Notes: generated from the letters alone by a model not told the origin. DNA of 24,500 nucleotides from Clostridiaceae bacterium (GCA_902362865.1 CABIYE010000040.1:1-24500), one strand, 5' to 3'; positions 1 to 8,562 are shown, counted from the stretch's first letter. A program made the numbers and translations.

Positions 1-1
1 A

Positions 2-325
2 TTGCGGGAAATGGATGAAAATACGGTGAAATTGATGATTGATGATATGAAAGAAGAAGCGGAGAGAAGGAGAAAGGAGCTGGAAGAGAGCCAGAAGGAG
101 CTGGAAGAGAGCCAGAAGGAGCTGGAGGAGAGCCAGAAGGAGCTGGAAGAGAGCCAGAAGGAGCTGGAGGAGAGCCAGAAGGAGCTGGAGGAGACAGACC
201 GGAAACTGGGAGAGAAGACGCTGGAAGCGGAAGCGCTAAGCCAAAGACTGGACGAAAAAGATAGAGAATTGGAAAAGCAAAGGATAGAAAACGAGAAGTT
301 GAGGAAGCTTCTTGGAGAAAGATGA
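2..325 (+). CDS. C-terminal fragment of a coiled-coil protein with ELEESQK heptad repeats (5' end outside window)
   Basis: The frame is open from the first bases of the window to a TGA at 323-325, so this is probably the last ~107 residues of a longer protein; the TTG at 2 has no visible ribosome site. The first ~25 residues (MREMDENTVKLMIDDMKEE) are followed by about five exact copies of the heptad ELEESQK and a charged tail ending LLGER. Glu/Lys/Leu heptads of this kind form a long helical coiled coil. Tails with a similar opening occur, from memory, at the C-terminus of Rpn/PD-(D/E)XK transposase-like nucleases in Lachnospiraceae, but no nuclease motif is inside the window, so that identity is only a suggestion. 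The next gene starts 83 bp downstream with its own promoter. Confidence 0.55.
   Translation: MREMDENTVKLMIDDMKEEAERRRKELEESQKELEESQKELEESQKELEESQKELEESQKELEETDRKLGEKTLEAEALSQRLDEKDRELEKQRIENEKLRKLLGER
77..202 (+). repeat. 21-bp in-frame tandem repeat (five full copies plus a degenerate sixth)
   Basis: The unit GAGCTGGAAGAGAGCCAGAAG begins at 77, 98, 119, 140 and 161 and differs only by A/G at a third codon position (GAA/GAG) between copies; a sixth unit at 182-202 keeps the first half and then diverges. Each unit encodes ELEESQK. Near-identity at the DNA level points to recent slippage or unequal-recombination expansion, and 21-bp steps keep both the frame and the coiled-coil register. Confidence 0.95.
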
Positions 326-352
326 ATTAAGGAAATTTTTAGAAATCCTTTA

Positions 353-381
353 TAGAAATGTAGTGTTTTCGGGCGTATAAT
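353..381 (+). promoter_or_regulatory. Candidate sigma-A promoter of the P-type ATPase gene
   Basis: A perfect TATAAT at 376-381 is preceded after 17 bp by TAGAAA (353-358; 4 of 6 matches to TTGACA). Transcription would begin near 388, about 20 bp before the ATG at 409, whose ribosome site AGAGAGG lies at 394-400. The -35 box is weak. Confidence 0.5.
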
Positions 382-408
382 GGGGCGTATAAAAGAGAGG
401 TACGATAC

Positions 409-2829
409 ATGAGAAGAAGAACTGCAAAGGATGAGCCGAAAAGGCGTGAAAGAATAGAAACGACCAGATACACCCCACATTATAAGGAAGGACTTACCTC
501 ACAGCAGGTACAGGAGCACAGGCTGCACGGATGGACGAACGTCGCAGTGAATCCTCCGGCTAAGACGACAAAAGACATTATCAGGGAAAATACGTTTACG
601 TATTTTAATTTGATTTTTGCCGTGCTCGGCGTACTACTGTGCCTGGTAGGTTCTTTTCGTAATCTGACCTTCCTTCCGGTGGTTATTATAAATACACTGA
701 TTGGTATTATCCAGGAGGTGCGGGCGAAGAATGTGCTGGAGAAATTGAATATGCTGCATGCGCCGCATGCGAAGGTGGTGCGTGACGGAAAGCTGTTTCG
801 GGTGGATGCAGAGGAGCTGGTGATTGATGACATTGTTGTATTCCGGGCAGGCGACCAAATCTGCGCAGATGCGATTGTGGAGGCAGGGGAAGTACAGGTG
901 AATGAATCCCTTCTTACCGGTGAATCAGATGAGATTACGAAGCGGAAAGGAGACCATCTGATGTCGGGAAGTTTCGTGGTATCGGGACAGTGCCATTCCA
1001 GGCTTGAAAATGTGGGAGAAGATTCTTACATATCCAAGCTGACGCTGGAGGCGAAGGTAATGGGGGAAGGAGAACAGTCAGAGATGATCCGTTCCCTCGA
1101 TAAGTTGGTAAAAGGTGTAGGCATAGCGATTATCCCCATCGGAATTATTCTTTTTGTGCAGAGCTTCTGGTTTAACCATGATCCGTTCCGTTCCAGTGTG
1201 ACAGCGATGGTCGCGGCGGTAATTGGGATGATCCCGGAGGGACTGTACCTGCTTGCGACGGTTGCCCTGGCGGTAAGCGCTATGCGCCTGGCGAAGCAAC
1301 AGGTTCTTCTCCATGATATGAAGAGTATTGAGACCCTTGCACGTGTAAATGTTCTCTGTGTGGATAAGACCGGAACGATTACGGAAAATACGATGTCTGT
1401 AAATCAGGTGGCAGAGACATCTTATTATAAAAAGAATCGGGAGAAGTATCCGGCGTTAAAGGAGATGATTGGAGATTTTACAGCCTCTATGACGGCGGAT
1501 AATGCAACGATGGAAGCAATGAAACTGTATTTTACAGAGAATACAGGAAGGAAGTCTGTCAGTATGACGTCTTTTTCTTCTTCAGTAAAGTACAGCAGCG
1601 TGACCTATGAAGATGGTGCTTATGTGCTGGGAGCTCCGGAGATGGTTCTGCGGGAGGATTATCTTCCTCATGCGGCGGAAATTGAGAAGTTTACACAGAA
1701 GGGTTACCGCGTGCTGGTGTTTGGGGAATATGACGGTAAGATTGATGGGAAAGCGCTGACAGGAAAGGTCAGGGCGCTGGGGTATGTTATGCTGTCTAAT
1801 CCGGTGCGTGAGAAGGCGGCGGAGACATTTGCCTATTTTGCAGAACAAGGCGTGGAGATTAAGGTTATTTCCGGAGACAACCCTATGACGGTATCGGAGG
1901 TTGCAGAGCAGGCGGGAATCCGGGGAGCGCAGAATTATGTGGATGCCCGTACGCTGAAGACGGACGAAGAGATTGCGGATGCCGTGACAAGATATACGGT
2001 GTTTGGAAGAGTCACTCCGGATCAGAAGCGTCAGTTTGTCAGGGCGCTTAAGGATGCGGGAAATACGGTTGCCATGACTGGGGATGGTGTGAATGATGTA
2101 CTGGCGCTTAAGGATGCAGACTGCAGTATTGCCATGGCATCAGGAAGTGAAGCCGCCGCGCAGGCAGCACAGGTGGTATTGCTGGAATCAGATTTTGCAT
2201 GTATGCCTTCTGTTGTGCTGGAAGGACGGCGTGTGGTTAATAATATCCAGCGCTCGGCAAGCCTGTTTTTGGTAAAGAATATTTTCTCTTTCCTGTTGTC
2301 GATTTTCTCCGCAGTATTTATGATAACGTATCCGCTGGAACCTTCACAGGTATCGCTGATTAGTATGTTTACGATTGGAATTCCTGCCTTCTTCCTGGCG
2401 TTGGAGCCGAATAAGAGCCGGATCGAGGGACACTTTCTGACGAACGTACTGTTAAAAGCGCTTCCTGCCGGATTGACGGATGTACTTGCCGTAGGGGCGC
2501 TGGTAATGTGCGGGCAGATATTCGGGCTGCCAAGTGAAGATATAGCGACGGCGGCAACCATGCTTCTTGCAATTGTCGGCTTTATGATTCTGTATAAGAT
2601 CAGTCAGCCTATGAATCTACTGCGTATTTGTGTGTGGGTAGGATGTCTGGCAGGACTTCTCTTCAGCGGTATTTTCCTGAATCAGCTATTTGCCTTGTCG
2701 GGAATGTCAGAAGCGTGCGTTTTATTGTTTGTAGTCTTTTCCTTTGCTACAGAATCGGCGTTCCGGTATTTGAGCCTTTTTATAGAAAAATTGCAGAAGG
2801 GATATTTGAAGCTGCGAAGAAAAGTTTAG
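409..2829 (+). CDS. Cation-transporting P-type ATPase, Exp7/CtpE-like subfamily
   Basis: An 806-residue membrane pump that couples ATP hydrolysis to cation movement. It has the actuator motif TGES (170-173), the M4 motif PEGL (276-279), the phosphorylated aspartate in DKTGT (D319) and the hinge motif TGDGVND (557-563), all intact. Hydrophobic segments pair before the actuator, flank PEGL, and form a run of about six after residue ~620. There is no N-terminal heavy-metal domain and no CPC motif, so it is not a copper or zinc pump of the P1B class. PEGL and overall layout match the poorly characterised group of pneumococcal Exp7 and mycobacterial CtpE (the latter linked to calcium uptake); the ion here cannot be read from sequence. 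It stands alone, convergent with the HAD gene, with a 43-bp gap that shows no convincing terminator. Confidence 0.9.
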   Translation: MRRRTAKDEPKRRERIETTRYTPHYKEGLTSQQVQEHRLHGWTNVAVNPPAKTTKDIIRENTFTYFNLIFAVLGVLLCLVGSFRNLTFLPVVIINTLIGIIQEVRAKNVLEKLNMLHAPHAKVVRDGKLFRVDAEELVIDDIVVFRAGDQICADAIVEAGEVQVNESLLTGESDEITKRKGDHLMSGSFVVSGQCHSRLENVGEDSYISKLTLEAKVMGEGEQSEMIRSLDKLVKGVGIAIIPIGIILFVQSFWFNHDPFRSSVTAMVAAVIGMIPEGLYLLATVALAVSAMRLAKQQVLLHDMKSIETLARVNVLCVDKTGTITENTMSVNQVAETSYYKKNREKYPALKEMIGDFTASMTADNATMEAMKLYFTENTGRKSVSMTSFSSSVKYSSVTYEDGAYVLGAPEMVLREDYLPHAAEIEKFTQKGYRVLVFGEYDGKIDGKALTGKVRALGYVMLSNPVREKAAETFAYFAEQGVEIKVISGDNPMTVSEVAEQAGIRGAQNYVDARTLKTDEEIADAVTRYTVFGRVTPDQKRQFVRALKDAGNTVAMTGDGVNDVLALKDADCSIAMASGSEAAAQAAQVVLLESDFACMPSVVLEGRRVVNNIQRSASLFLVKNIFSFLLSIFSAVFMITYPLEPSQVSLISMFTIGIPAFFLALEPNKSRIEGHFLTNVLLKALPAGLTDVLAVGALVMCGQIFGLPSEDIATAATMLLAIVGFMILYKISQPMNLLRICVWVGCLAGLLFSGIFLNQLFALSGMSEACVLLFVVFSFATESAFRYLSLFIEKLQKGYLKLRRKV

Positions 2830-2872
2830 AAGAGAAATCATTATGTGTTTGACATGAAAGGTTATTGCATCG

Positions 2873-3688
2873 TTACCGCATAAATTGGTTGATGACATGC
2901 AGTACGCCGTCCTCGTCGTTGGATTTGGTGATATAGTCTGCACGTTCCAGCACGATGGACTGTGCATTTGCCATAGCGACGCCCAATCCTGCGCTTTCAA
3001 TCATTGTCAGGTCGTTGTAGCCATCTCCACAGCAGATCATTTCATTGGATGTCAGTCCGATGCTGTTCAGCAGACGCTGCAGGGAAGCGGCCTTATCAAC
3101 GCCCATAGGCATAATTTCCAGAAAGAAAGGTTCAGAGCAGTAGATGCTTAGATAAGAGTGGAACCGCTGCTTCATTTCTTCCTGTATTTGCGCAATCAGA
3201 GAAGGGCTTCCTGTAATCAGAAGTTTGTTGACCGGAAATGTAACAGCAGCCGGGAAATCTTCTTTTATGAGAACCGGCATGGAATTAATTTTGGATTCCA
3301 GCAGGGTATACTGGTTGGGTTCCGAACAAGAAAGGATGGAATCGCTGGTGTAGGTGATGATGTTTATGTCTTGTTCAAGGTATTTTTTGACAATCTCATA
3401 AGCCGGAAGGATAACCTCCGGCGGCAAGATCCGATTATAAATGACTTCTTTGCTGCGGCAGTCGGTAATCCTACCGCCGTTAAAGGACAGGATGTAACTT
3501 CCATATTCCTGAAGATGAAGCTGATCCGCAAGAGGAGCAACCCCGTTGGTGGGGCGTCCGCTTGCCAGAACAACTTTTTTTCCTTTTTCCTGAATATCAA
3601 TCAGCGCCTTCTGTGTGGGAGGCGTTATTTGTTTCTTGGAGTTTGTGAGTGTACCGTCCAGGTCAAGAACCAGAATCTGATAATTCAT
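2873..3688 (-). CDS. Cof-type HAD-IIB family phosphatase
   Basis: A 271-residue soluble hydrolase, the usual length for the Cof/YidA family, which dephosphorylates sugar phosphates, flavin or pyridoxal phosphates. Motif I is DLDGT with nucleophile D9 and acid/base D11, motif II is SGR (43-45), the motif III lysine is probably K199, and motif IV is GDGYND (221-226); a C2B-type cap lies between SGR and K199. The start has an excellent ribosome site (AAGGAGGG, complement of 3697-3704, 8 bp spacing). It follows murF after a 40-bp gap on the same strand and is probably the last gene of that operon, although it has no obvious role in wall synthesis. The substrate cannot be predicted. Confidence 0.9.
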   Translation of the reverse strand: MNYQILVLDLDGTLTNSKKQITPPTQKALIDIQEKGKKVVLASGRPTNGVAPLADQLHLQEYGSYILSFNGGRITDCRSKEVIYNRILPPEVILPAYEIVKKYLEQDINIITYTSDSILSCSEPNQYTLLESKINSMPVLIKEDFPAAVTFPVNKLLITGSPSLIAQIQEEMKQRFHSYLSIYCSEPFFLEIMPMGVDKAASLQRLLNSIGLTSNEMICCGDGYNDLTMIESAGLGVAMANAQSIVLERADYITKSNDEDGVLHVINQFMR

Positions 3689-3728
3689 ATGTAAATCCCT
3701 CCTTGGAATCCGGGGAATGGATTCTTTA

Positions 3729-5102
3729 CTAAAACTTCCTTAGTGCATCTACCAGTTCCGGAAATTCCATTCCGTGGGATGCTTTAATTAGAATGTTGTC
3801 CCCGTTTTTAATAACATTCTGTGCATGGGACAGGAAATCTGCCTTGGTTGGAAACCAGAGCGCCTCGGTGTGGGAGTGGGCGCTTCTTACTCCGTCTGCC
3901 ATTTCCCCGGAGAGTTTGCCGATGGCACATACAAGGTCAATTCCTTGTTCGGCGGCATATTCGCCTACACTGCGGTGCAGTGCTTTTGTGTCCGCCCCCA
4001 ATTCTCCCATGTCTCCGAGAATTGCTACCTTTCTTCCGATTGCCATGTTAAGGACGTCAATGGATGCTTTCATGGAAACGGGGTTGGCGTTATAGCAGTC
4101 ATCGAGAATAATCAGCTTTTCTGTTCGGATGATATGATTCCGTCCCGGAATGAAGGGAAGGTTTTCAATTCCGGCCTTGATTTCTGCCAGCGTCAATCCC
4201 AGTTTATATCCTACGGCCGCACCTGCCAGGGCATTGGACACCATGTGGGCGCCGGGGGTCGGAACGATACAGTCAAAACTGCCTGAGGGCAGGTGAATCG
4301 TACAGGAAGTGCCTTCCAGACCGAGAGGTTTCAGGTCAGAAGCATAGACTTGGCAATGTTCCGGCGAAGTTCCGTAGAATAGAGGGACAGCCCCCTTTAC
4401 CGGTCCCAAGGCAGAGAGAAGGGGATCGTCTCCGTTTAAAATGATGGAGCCGCCGGATTTCATATCCTGAAACATCTGTGTTTTCTCTTGCAGGATGCCC
4501 TTCTGGGTTTTCAAAAATTCCAGGTGTGCCACACCGATGTTGGTAATGACACAGATGTCAGGGCTGGCTGCAGCAGACAGTTTGCGCATCTCGCCAAAGT
4601 GGTTGATGCCCATTTCCAGGACAGATATCTCGTGGGATTCGTTCATCTCAAAAATGGTAAGCGGAAGTCCGCATTCATTGTTGAAATTTCCCTGAGTTTT
4701 ATGTACATTGTATTTCTGCGAGAGCACAGAGGCAATCATTTCCTTGGTGCTGGTCTTGCCGACGCTGCCCGTGATGCCGACTACTTTCACATCGAAAGAA
4801 TCTCGGTATAATTTGGCGATGTCAAGAAGTGCCTGCCCGGTAGCTTCCACCAGAATGTAGGGATAATCGGTGTCTCCCAGGTCTTCGTGGGAAACCACAC
4901 ATAAGGCTCCTTTTTTAATGGTGTCGGGGATGAACTGATGTGCATTGAACCGTTCGCCATTGATGGCAACGAATAAATAATCTTTTTCCACCTTGCGGCT
5001 GTCGATGGTTACACCTGCCACTTCCCGGGATAATAGATCCGCATCGCCGTGGTAAGTGCCCTGACATGCCCTGGTGATATTTTCTAAGGTTAAATTTCTC
5101 AT
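3729..5102 (-). CDS. murF: UDP-N-acetylmuramoyl-tripeptide--D-alanyl-D-alanine ligase (MurF)
   Basis: A cytoplasmic ATP-dependent Mur ligase of 457 residues (family usually 450-470) that adds the D-Ala-D-Ala dipeptide to UDP-MurNAc-tripeptide, the last cytoplasmic step before lipid I. The N-terminal domain carries the MurF-type VAINGERFNAH segment (46-55), the central domain has the P-loop TGSVGKTS (111-118) and a QGNFNNECGLPL substrate segment, and the C-terminal domain contains DDCYNANPVSM. The ATG at 5102 has an AGGAG site 6 bp upstream that sits just before the ddl stop (gap 13 bp), so translation is likely coupled to ddl, which makes the dipeptide this enzyme uses. A full-length, normal family member. 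Confidence 0.97.
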   Translation of the reverse strand: MRNLTLENITRACQGTYHGDADLLSREVAGVTIDSRKVEKDYLFVAINGERFNAHQFIPDTIKKGALCVVSHEDLGDTDYPYILVEATGQALLDIAKLYRDSFDVKVVGITGSVGKTSTKEMIASVLSQKYNVHKTQGNFNNECGLPLTIFEMNESHEISVLEMGINHFGEMRKLSAAASPDICVITNIGVAHLEFLKTQKGILQEKTQMFQDMKSGGSIILNGDDPLLSALGPVKGAVPLFYGTSPEHCQVYASDLKPLGLEGTSCTIHLPSGSFDCIVPTPGAHMVSNALAGAAVGYKLGLTLAEIKAGIENLPFIPGRNHIIRTEKLIILDDCYNANPVSMKASIDVLNMAIGRKVAILGDMGELGADTKALHRSVGEYAAEQGIDLVCAIGKLSGEMADGVRSAHSHTEALWFPTKADFLSHAQNVIKNGDNILIKASHGMEFPELVDALRKF

Positions 5103-5115
5103 AGTATTCTCCTGC

Positions 5116-6177
5116 TTATTGATAACGTGCTCCCATAGATTTCTGAATAATTAATTCGCAGAATTCACCGTATTCATATCCGGCAGCCTTCGCGGCTTTT
5201 GGAAGCAGGCTTGCAGAGGTCATACCCGGGAGAGAGTTGACTTCCAGACAATAAAATTCTCCGGTGTTATTATCTACGATAAAGTCAGCTCTGGAGTAAA
5301 CGTCCAGCCGGAGAGCAGCATAGGCTTTTTCGCCTGCAGCCTGGATTTGGGCTGTTTTTACGGCATCCAGAGACTGTGCCGGGCAGATTTCGGAAGCGCC
5401 GCCCAATTGGTATTTGTTTACATAGTCAAAGAAACCATCTTTGGGGACAATCTCTACTAAGGGGAGGGCTTTTCCGTCAAAAATGCCGCAGGCATATTCG
5501 CGGCCGTCGATGAAAGGCTCGATTACGATCTCATCTTCTTTTTGAAAAGACTGTTCCAATGCATCCTTGTATTCTTCCTCTGTGTGGACGATAAACACGC
5601 CGATGCTGGAACCGCCGGAGCAGGGTTTTACTACGACCGGAAGCCGGAAGCCAAGCGCATCCAGTGAAGTATGTCGGTCGCTTCGCCGCAGGTGAGTTCC
5701 GTCCGGGGTAGGCACGCCTTGTATCTTGAAAATTTCCTTGGTGACGCCTTTGTCCATGGAAAGGGCACAGCCGAGGGAATTAGGTCCGGTATAGCGGATT
5801 CCCAGAACGTCGAAGGTAGCCTGCAATTTGCCGTTCTCTCCCAGGCTTCCGTGGAGCGCCATGAAAGTGATGTCAGCCATGCTGCAAAGCTCAAGGACAT
5901 TGGGGCCAAGATAGCTTACCGAATCACCCGGGCGGGAAGCCCACAAAGCGTCCAAGTCGGGTTCTTTTACCTGGATTCCGGCAGCGATACCAAGTCCGCC
6001 GTCGGGAAGGTCAAATACTTCTTCTAATTTGCCGGGATTGTATTCCAGTCCCATGAAGGCATCCAGCAGGTATGCCTGGTGCCCGCGTTCTCTTAGTGCT
6101 TTGCAGATACTTGCCCCTGAAGAAAGGGATACGTCTCTTTCGTTGCTGTAACCGCCTGCAAGTACAATAATTTTCAT
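5116..6177 (-). CDS. ddl: D-alanine--D-alanine ligase
   Basis: An ATP-grasp enzyme (353 residues from the chosen start) that joins two D-alanines for peptidoglycan. Visible are the N-terminal GGYSNERDVS segment (usual form GGxSxEHxVS, so His is replaced by Asp one place on), ALHGSLGENGKLQ, the ATP-grasp segment PVVVKPCSGGSSIGV, the omega-loop region FFDYVNKYQLGGASE and the C-terminal LEVNSLPGMT. The Lys-Tyr pair in the omega loop is typical of D-Ala-adding enzymes rather than VanA-type D-lactate ligases. Compared with short Ddl proteins it has ~30 extra residues around 50-90. A TTG two codons upstream is possible, but GAGGAG (complement of 6185-6190) sits 7 bp from the ATG at 6177. It lies between the phosphoribosyltransferase gene and murF. 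Confidence 0.95.
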   Translation of the reverse strand: MKIIVLAGGYSNERDVSLSSGASICKALRERGHQAYLLDAFMGLEYNPGKLEEVFDLPDGGLGIAAGIQVKEPDLDALWASRPGDSVSYLGPNVLELCSMADITFMALHGSLGENGKLQATFDVLGIRYTGPNSLGCALSMDKGVTKEIFKIQGVPTPDGTHLRRSDRHTSLDALGFRLPVVVKPCSGGSSIGVFIVHTEEEYKDALEQSFQKEDEIVIEPFIDGREYACGIFDGKALPLVEIVPKDGFFDYVNKYQLGGASEICPAQSLDAVKTAQIQAAGEKAYAALRLDVYSRADFIVDNNTGEFYCLEVNSLPGMTSASLLPKAAKAAGYEYGEFCELIIQKSMGARYQ

Positions 6178-6191
6178 AATCAATCTCCTCG

Positions 6192-7643
6192 CTATTCCAT
6201 ACTCATTTGGTCTAATAATGATTTCTTAACTTCATATAACCGGTCTGAAAGATCCACATATACACGATGCGGATAGAACAGACGCTTTGTCTCTTCCCAG
6301 AGAGTGTCTTTTTCTGCCTTGCAGAATTCGGCAATCTCCATAACGGAAGGGGACTGGTAAACACATTCCCCATTCTTAAATACGGGGACAAGGATTTCCT
6401 TCATGGTGTAGGTTCCGCCTACTAGTTTTGTCTTCTTCCATGTGCTGACCGGATCAAAAATCATCAGATCCTTTTCTGCATCAAATTTTTCATCGGCAAA
6501 GCAAATCAGATCTGCTTTAATCTTGCCGGTATCCTTTTCGTAAATGCGGTAAATCGTTTTGTTCCCGGGGTTCGTAATTTTTTCTGTGTTTTCAGAAAGT
6601 TTAATCTTAGGTACGAATTCTCCCGCCTCATTCTGGATGGCGGCAAGTTTATAAACGCCGCCGAAGGATGGGCAGTCTTTGGACGTAATCAGATTTGTCC
6701 CCACGCCCCAGGAAGTGATCGCGGCATTCTGCTGCTTCAGGTCATGGAGAAGGTATTCGTCCAGATCGTTGGAGGCGGTGATTCCCGCATCCGGGAAGCC
6801 TGCCGCATCTAACATCTTACGTGCTTTCTTAGACAAATATGCAAGATCTCCGCTGTCTAAGCGGATTCCGTATTTTTTCAGCGGAACTCCGGAGTCCCGA
6901 AGTTCACGGAATACCCGGATTGCATTAGGAACACCGGATTTCAGAGTATCGTAGGTATCCACCAAAAGGGTGCAATTGTCCGGGTAAAGCTCTGCATAGG
7001 TCTTGAATGCGGTATATTCATCTTTAAAGCTCATAATCCAGCTGTGGGCATGGGTCCCCAGTACAGGGACGTCAAACATACGCCCCGCCAGTACATTGGA
7101 AGTTCCGGCACATCCTCCGATGATAGCAGCTCTTGCGCCGTACAGGCCGGCATCCGGACCCTGGGCGCGGCGCAGACCGAATTCCATAATGCTATCACCG
7201 CCCGCTGCGAAAACAACCCGTGACGCTTTGGTAGCAATCAGGCACTGGTGATTCAGAATATTCAAAATTGTGGTTTCAACAAGCTGTGCTTCCATGATGG
7301 GAGCAACCACTTTCAGGATAGGTTCTTTTGGAAAAATCACCGTCCCTTCCGGGATGGCATAAATATCGCCGGTAAAATGAAAGCCGCCTAAATATTGAAG
7401 AAAGTCCTCGCTGAATATTCCCAGGCTTCTTAAGTAATCTACATCCTCATAGGTAAAGTTCAGATTCTTGATATATTCAATTACCTGTGCCAGTCCGGCG
7501 CAGATAGAATAGCCGCTGTCACTGGGGTTATTCCTGAAAAAAACATCGAACACTACCGTCTCATTTTGTCCTTCTTTGTAGTAACCCTGCATCATGGTCA
7601 ATTCATAAAAATCCGTAAGCAGAGTCAGATCCTTTCTACTCAT
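6192..7643 (-). CDS. pncB: Nicotinate phosphoribosyltransferase
   Basis: This cytoplasmic enzyme converts nicotinate and PRPP to nicotinate mononucleotide with ATP, the entry step of the Preiss-Handler NAD salvage route. At 483 residues it matches the longer bacterial form. Diagnostic segments are DFYELTMMQGY near the N-terminus, EFGLRRAQG (R159-R160), GTHAHSW (196-202, containing the histidine that is phosphorylated in the family) and the phosphate-binding RLDSGDLAYLS. The C-terminal ~100 residues form the usual extra domain. The ATG at 7643 follows AAGGAG at 9 bp spacing and a leader of about 110 nt from a strong promoter. Only 8-14 bp separate it from ddl, so it is the first gene of a transcript that continues into wall synthesis genes. 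Confidence 0.96.
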   Translation of the reverse strand: MSRKDLTLLTDFYELTMMQGYYKEGQNETVVFDVFFRNNPSDSGYSICAGLAQVIEYIKNLNFTYEDVDYLRSLGIFSEDFLQYLGGFHFTGDIYAIPEGTVIFPKEPILKVVAPIMEAQLVETTILNILNHQCLIATKASRVVFAAGGDSIMEFGLRRAQGPDAGLYGARAAIIGGCAGTSNVLAGRMFDVPVLGTHAHSWIMSFKDEYTAFKTYAELYPDNCTLLVDTYDTLKSGVPNAIRVFRELRDSGVPLKKYGIRLDSGDLAYLSKKARKMLDAAGFPDAGITASNDLDEYLLHDLKQQNAAITSWGVGTNLITSKDCPSFGGVYKLAAIQNEAGEFVPKIKLSENTEKITNPGNKTIYRIYEKDTGKIKADLICFADEKFDAEKDLMIFDPVSTWKKTKLVGGTYTMKEILVPVFKNGECVYQSPSVMEIAEFCKAEKDTLWEETKRLFYPHRVYVDLSDRLYEVKKSLLDQMSME

Positions 7644-7711
7644 TGTTCTGTGCTCCTTTTTATTTTTCGGTAAATCCGAGATGTTGAGATAAAAGACTCG
7701 GCTACGATAAT

Positions 7712-7727
7712 CACGGATTATTCCGTG
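7712..7727 (-). promoter_or_regulatory. Small perfect hairpin in the pncB leader
   Basis: In the leader of the nicotinate phosphoribosyltransferase transcript the arms CACGGA and TCCGTG are exact complements around the loop ATAA (reading on the - strand). A second, weaker pairing CCGAG/CTCGG can form nearer the gene (about 7675-7700). There is no U-tract after either, so neither is a terminator. They could be a repressor operator or an mRNA stability element; no known riboswitch core was recognised. Confidence 0.35.
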
Positions 7728-7760
7728 CTACGCATTCTCGCAATCCAGCCTAATATTCGC

Positions 7761-7789
7761 ATTATAACACTGCCCGGGTAAAATGTAAA
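7761..7789 (-). promoter_or_regulatory. Strong sigma-A promoter for pncB-ddl-murF
   Basis: On the - strand TTTACA (complement of 7784-7789; 5 of 6 matches) is followed by exactly 17 bp and a perfect TATAAT (complement of 7761-7766). It lies only a few bases beyond the plsC stop codon at 7795-7797. Transcription should begin near 7754, leaving a leader of about 110 nt. Confidence 0.8.
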
Positions 7790-7794
7790 ACGTA

Positions 7795-8529
7795 TTACAC
7801 CAGTTCCTGATTCTTCCGAATGGTCTCTAATATAATATTTTTACAATAATCGCCCAGATGCTTCTTCGTTTCTTTGTCTAATTCATTCGGATAGATGGGT
7901 TTCCCGTACTCAATAACTACGTGTGTTTTCTTGATTCGGGGAAGGTGCTTTTCAAAGATGTCAATCGTATTATTCATGGAAATCGGAATAATCGGACATC
8001 CGGTTTTTTCTGCAATCTTTAAAGAGCCGTCTTTGAATGGAAGCATCGTCAGTTCTTCCCCTTTATTTCTGGAACCTTCCGGGAAAATACAGATGGAGAT
8101 TCCATTTTTTACATATTCAATTGCTTGCAGGATCGTCTTTAAGCCTTCTCTGGGTGTGCTCCTGTCCAGGAACAGGCAGTAGAGCCGTTTCATCCAGTCG
8201 CGCAGGAGAGGGTAGCGGAGCATTTCTTTCTTGGCAACATATCCGGTCAGCCGCTTGCAGCGGGAATAGGTGAGGAGAATATCAAAATAACTGCGGTGGT
8301 TGCCGATAAAAAGCACAGGCTCGTCAGGGATATTTTCCTCACCGATGACTGTCGCGTCCACCCCGGATATTTTCAGGATGGAGCGAAAGCCCCATTGCAC
8401 AGTGCGCAGGGCAAGATAGTCGCTTTTTTCCTTATTGATGCGCCCTACCAGCCAATAGACTCCCAGAACAGGGATGCCGAGAAGCAGGTAGAGAAATAAA
8501 AATATTACAACCAATATAAATCTTATCAT
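7795..8529 (-). CDS. 1-acyl-sn-glycerol-3-phosphate acyltransferase (PlsC family)
   Basis: A membrane-associated enzyme of 244 residues that transfers an acyl chain to lysophosphatidic acid to give phosphatidic acid. An N-terminal hydrophobic anchor (residues ~3-27) precedes acyltransferase block I NHRSYFD (H78-x4-D83, the catalytic pair) and block III FPEGSR (149-154), then a PIIPISMNN segment. The reading frame can be extended five codons to a TTG at 8544, but that extension contains the ribosome site itself (GGAGG), 8 bp before the ATG at 8529, so the ATG is the start. It follows malQ after 33 bp on the same strand; no terminator is seen on either side, so read-through into pncB is possible. 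Confidence 0.9.
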   Translation of the reverse strand: MIRFILVVIFLFLYLLLGIPVLGVYWLVGRINKEKSDYLALRTVQWGFRSILKISGVDATVIGEENIPDEPVLFIGNHRSYFDILLTYSRCKRLTGYVAKKEMLRYPLLRDWMKRLYCLFLDRSTPREGLKTILQAIEYVKNGISICIFPEGSRNKGEELTMLPFKDGSLKIAEKTGCPIIPISMNNTIDIFEKHLPRIKKTHVVIEYGKPIYPNELDKETKKHLGDYCKNIILETIRKNQELV

Positions 8530-8562
8530 AAATGTATCCTCCAAGTATGTTGATGGTAAGCA

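Noticed and set aside
77..202. A CRISPR array
   Set aside because: The repeats are contiguous, 21 bp, without spacers, and code for an in-frame heptad.
2830..2872. A bidirectional terminator between the convergent ATPase and HAD genes
   Set aside because: The longest pairing is about 4 bp (ATGT/ACAT) with no T-run; termination may occur outside this gap.
5116..6177. A VanA/VanB-like D-Ala-D-Lac resistance ligase
   Set aside because: The omega loop keeps the KY pair typical of D-Ala-adding ligases, and no vanH, vanX or two-component genes are nearby; it sits with murF.
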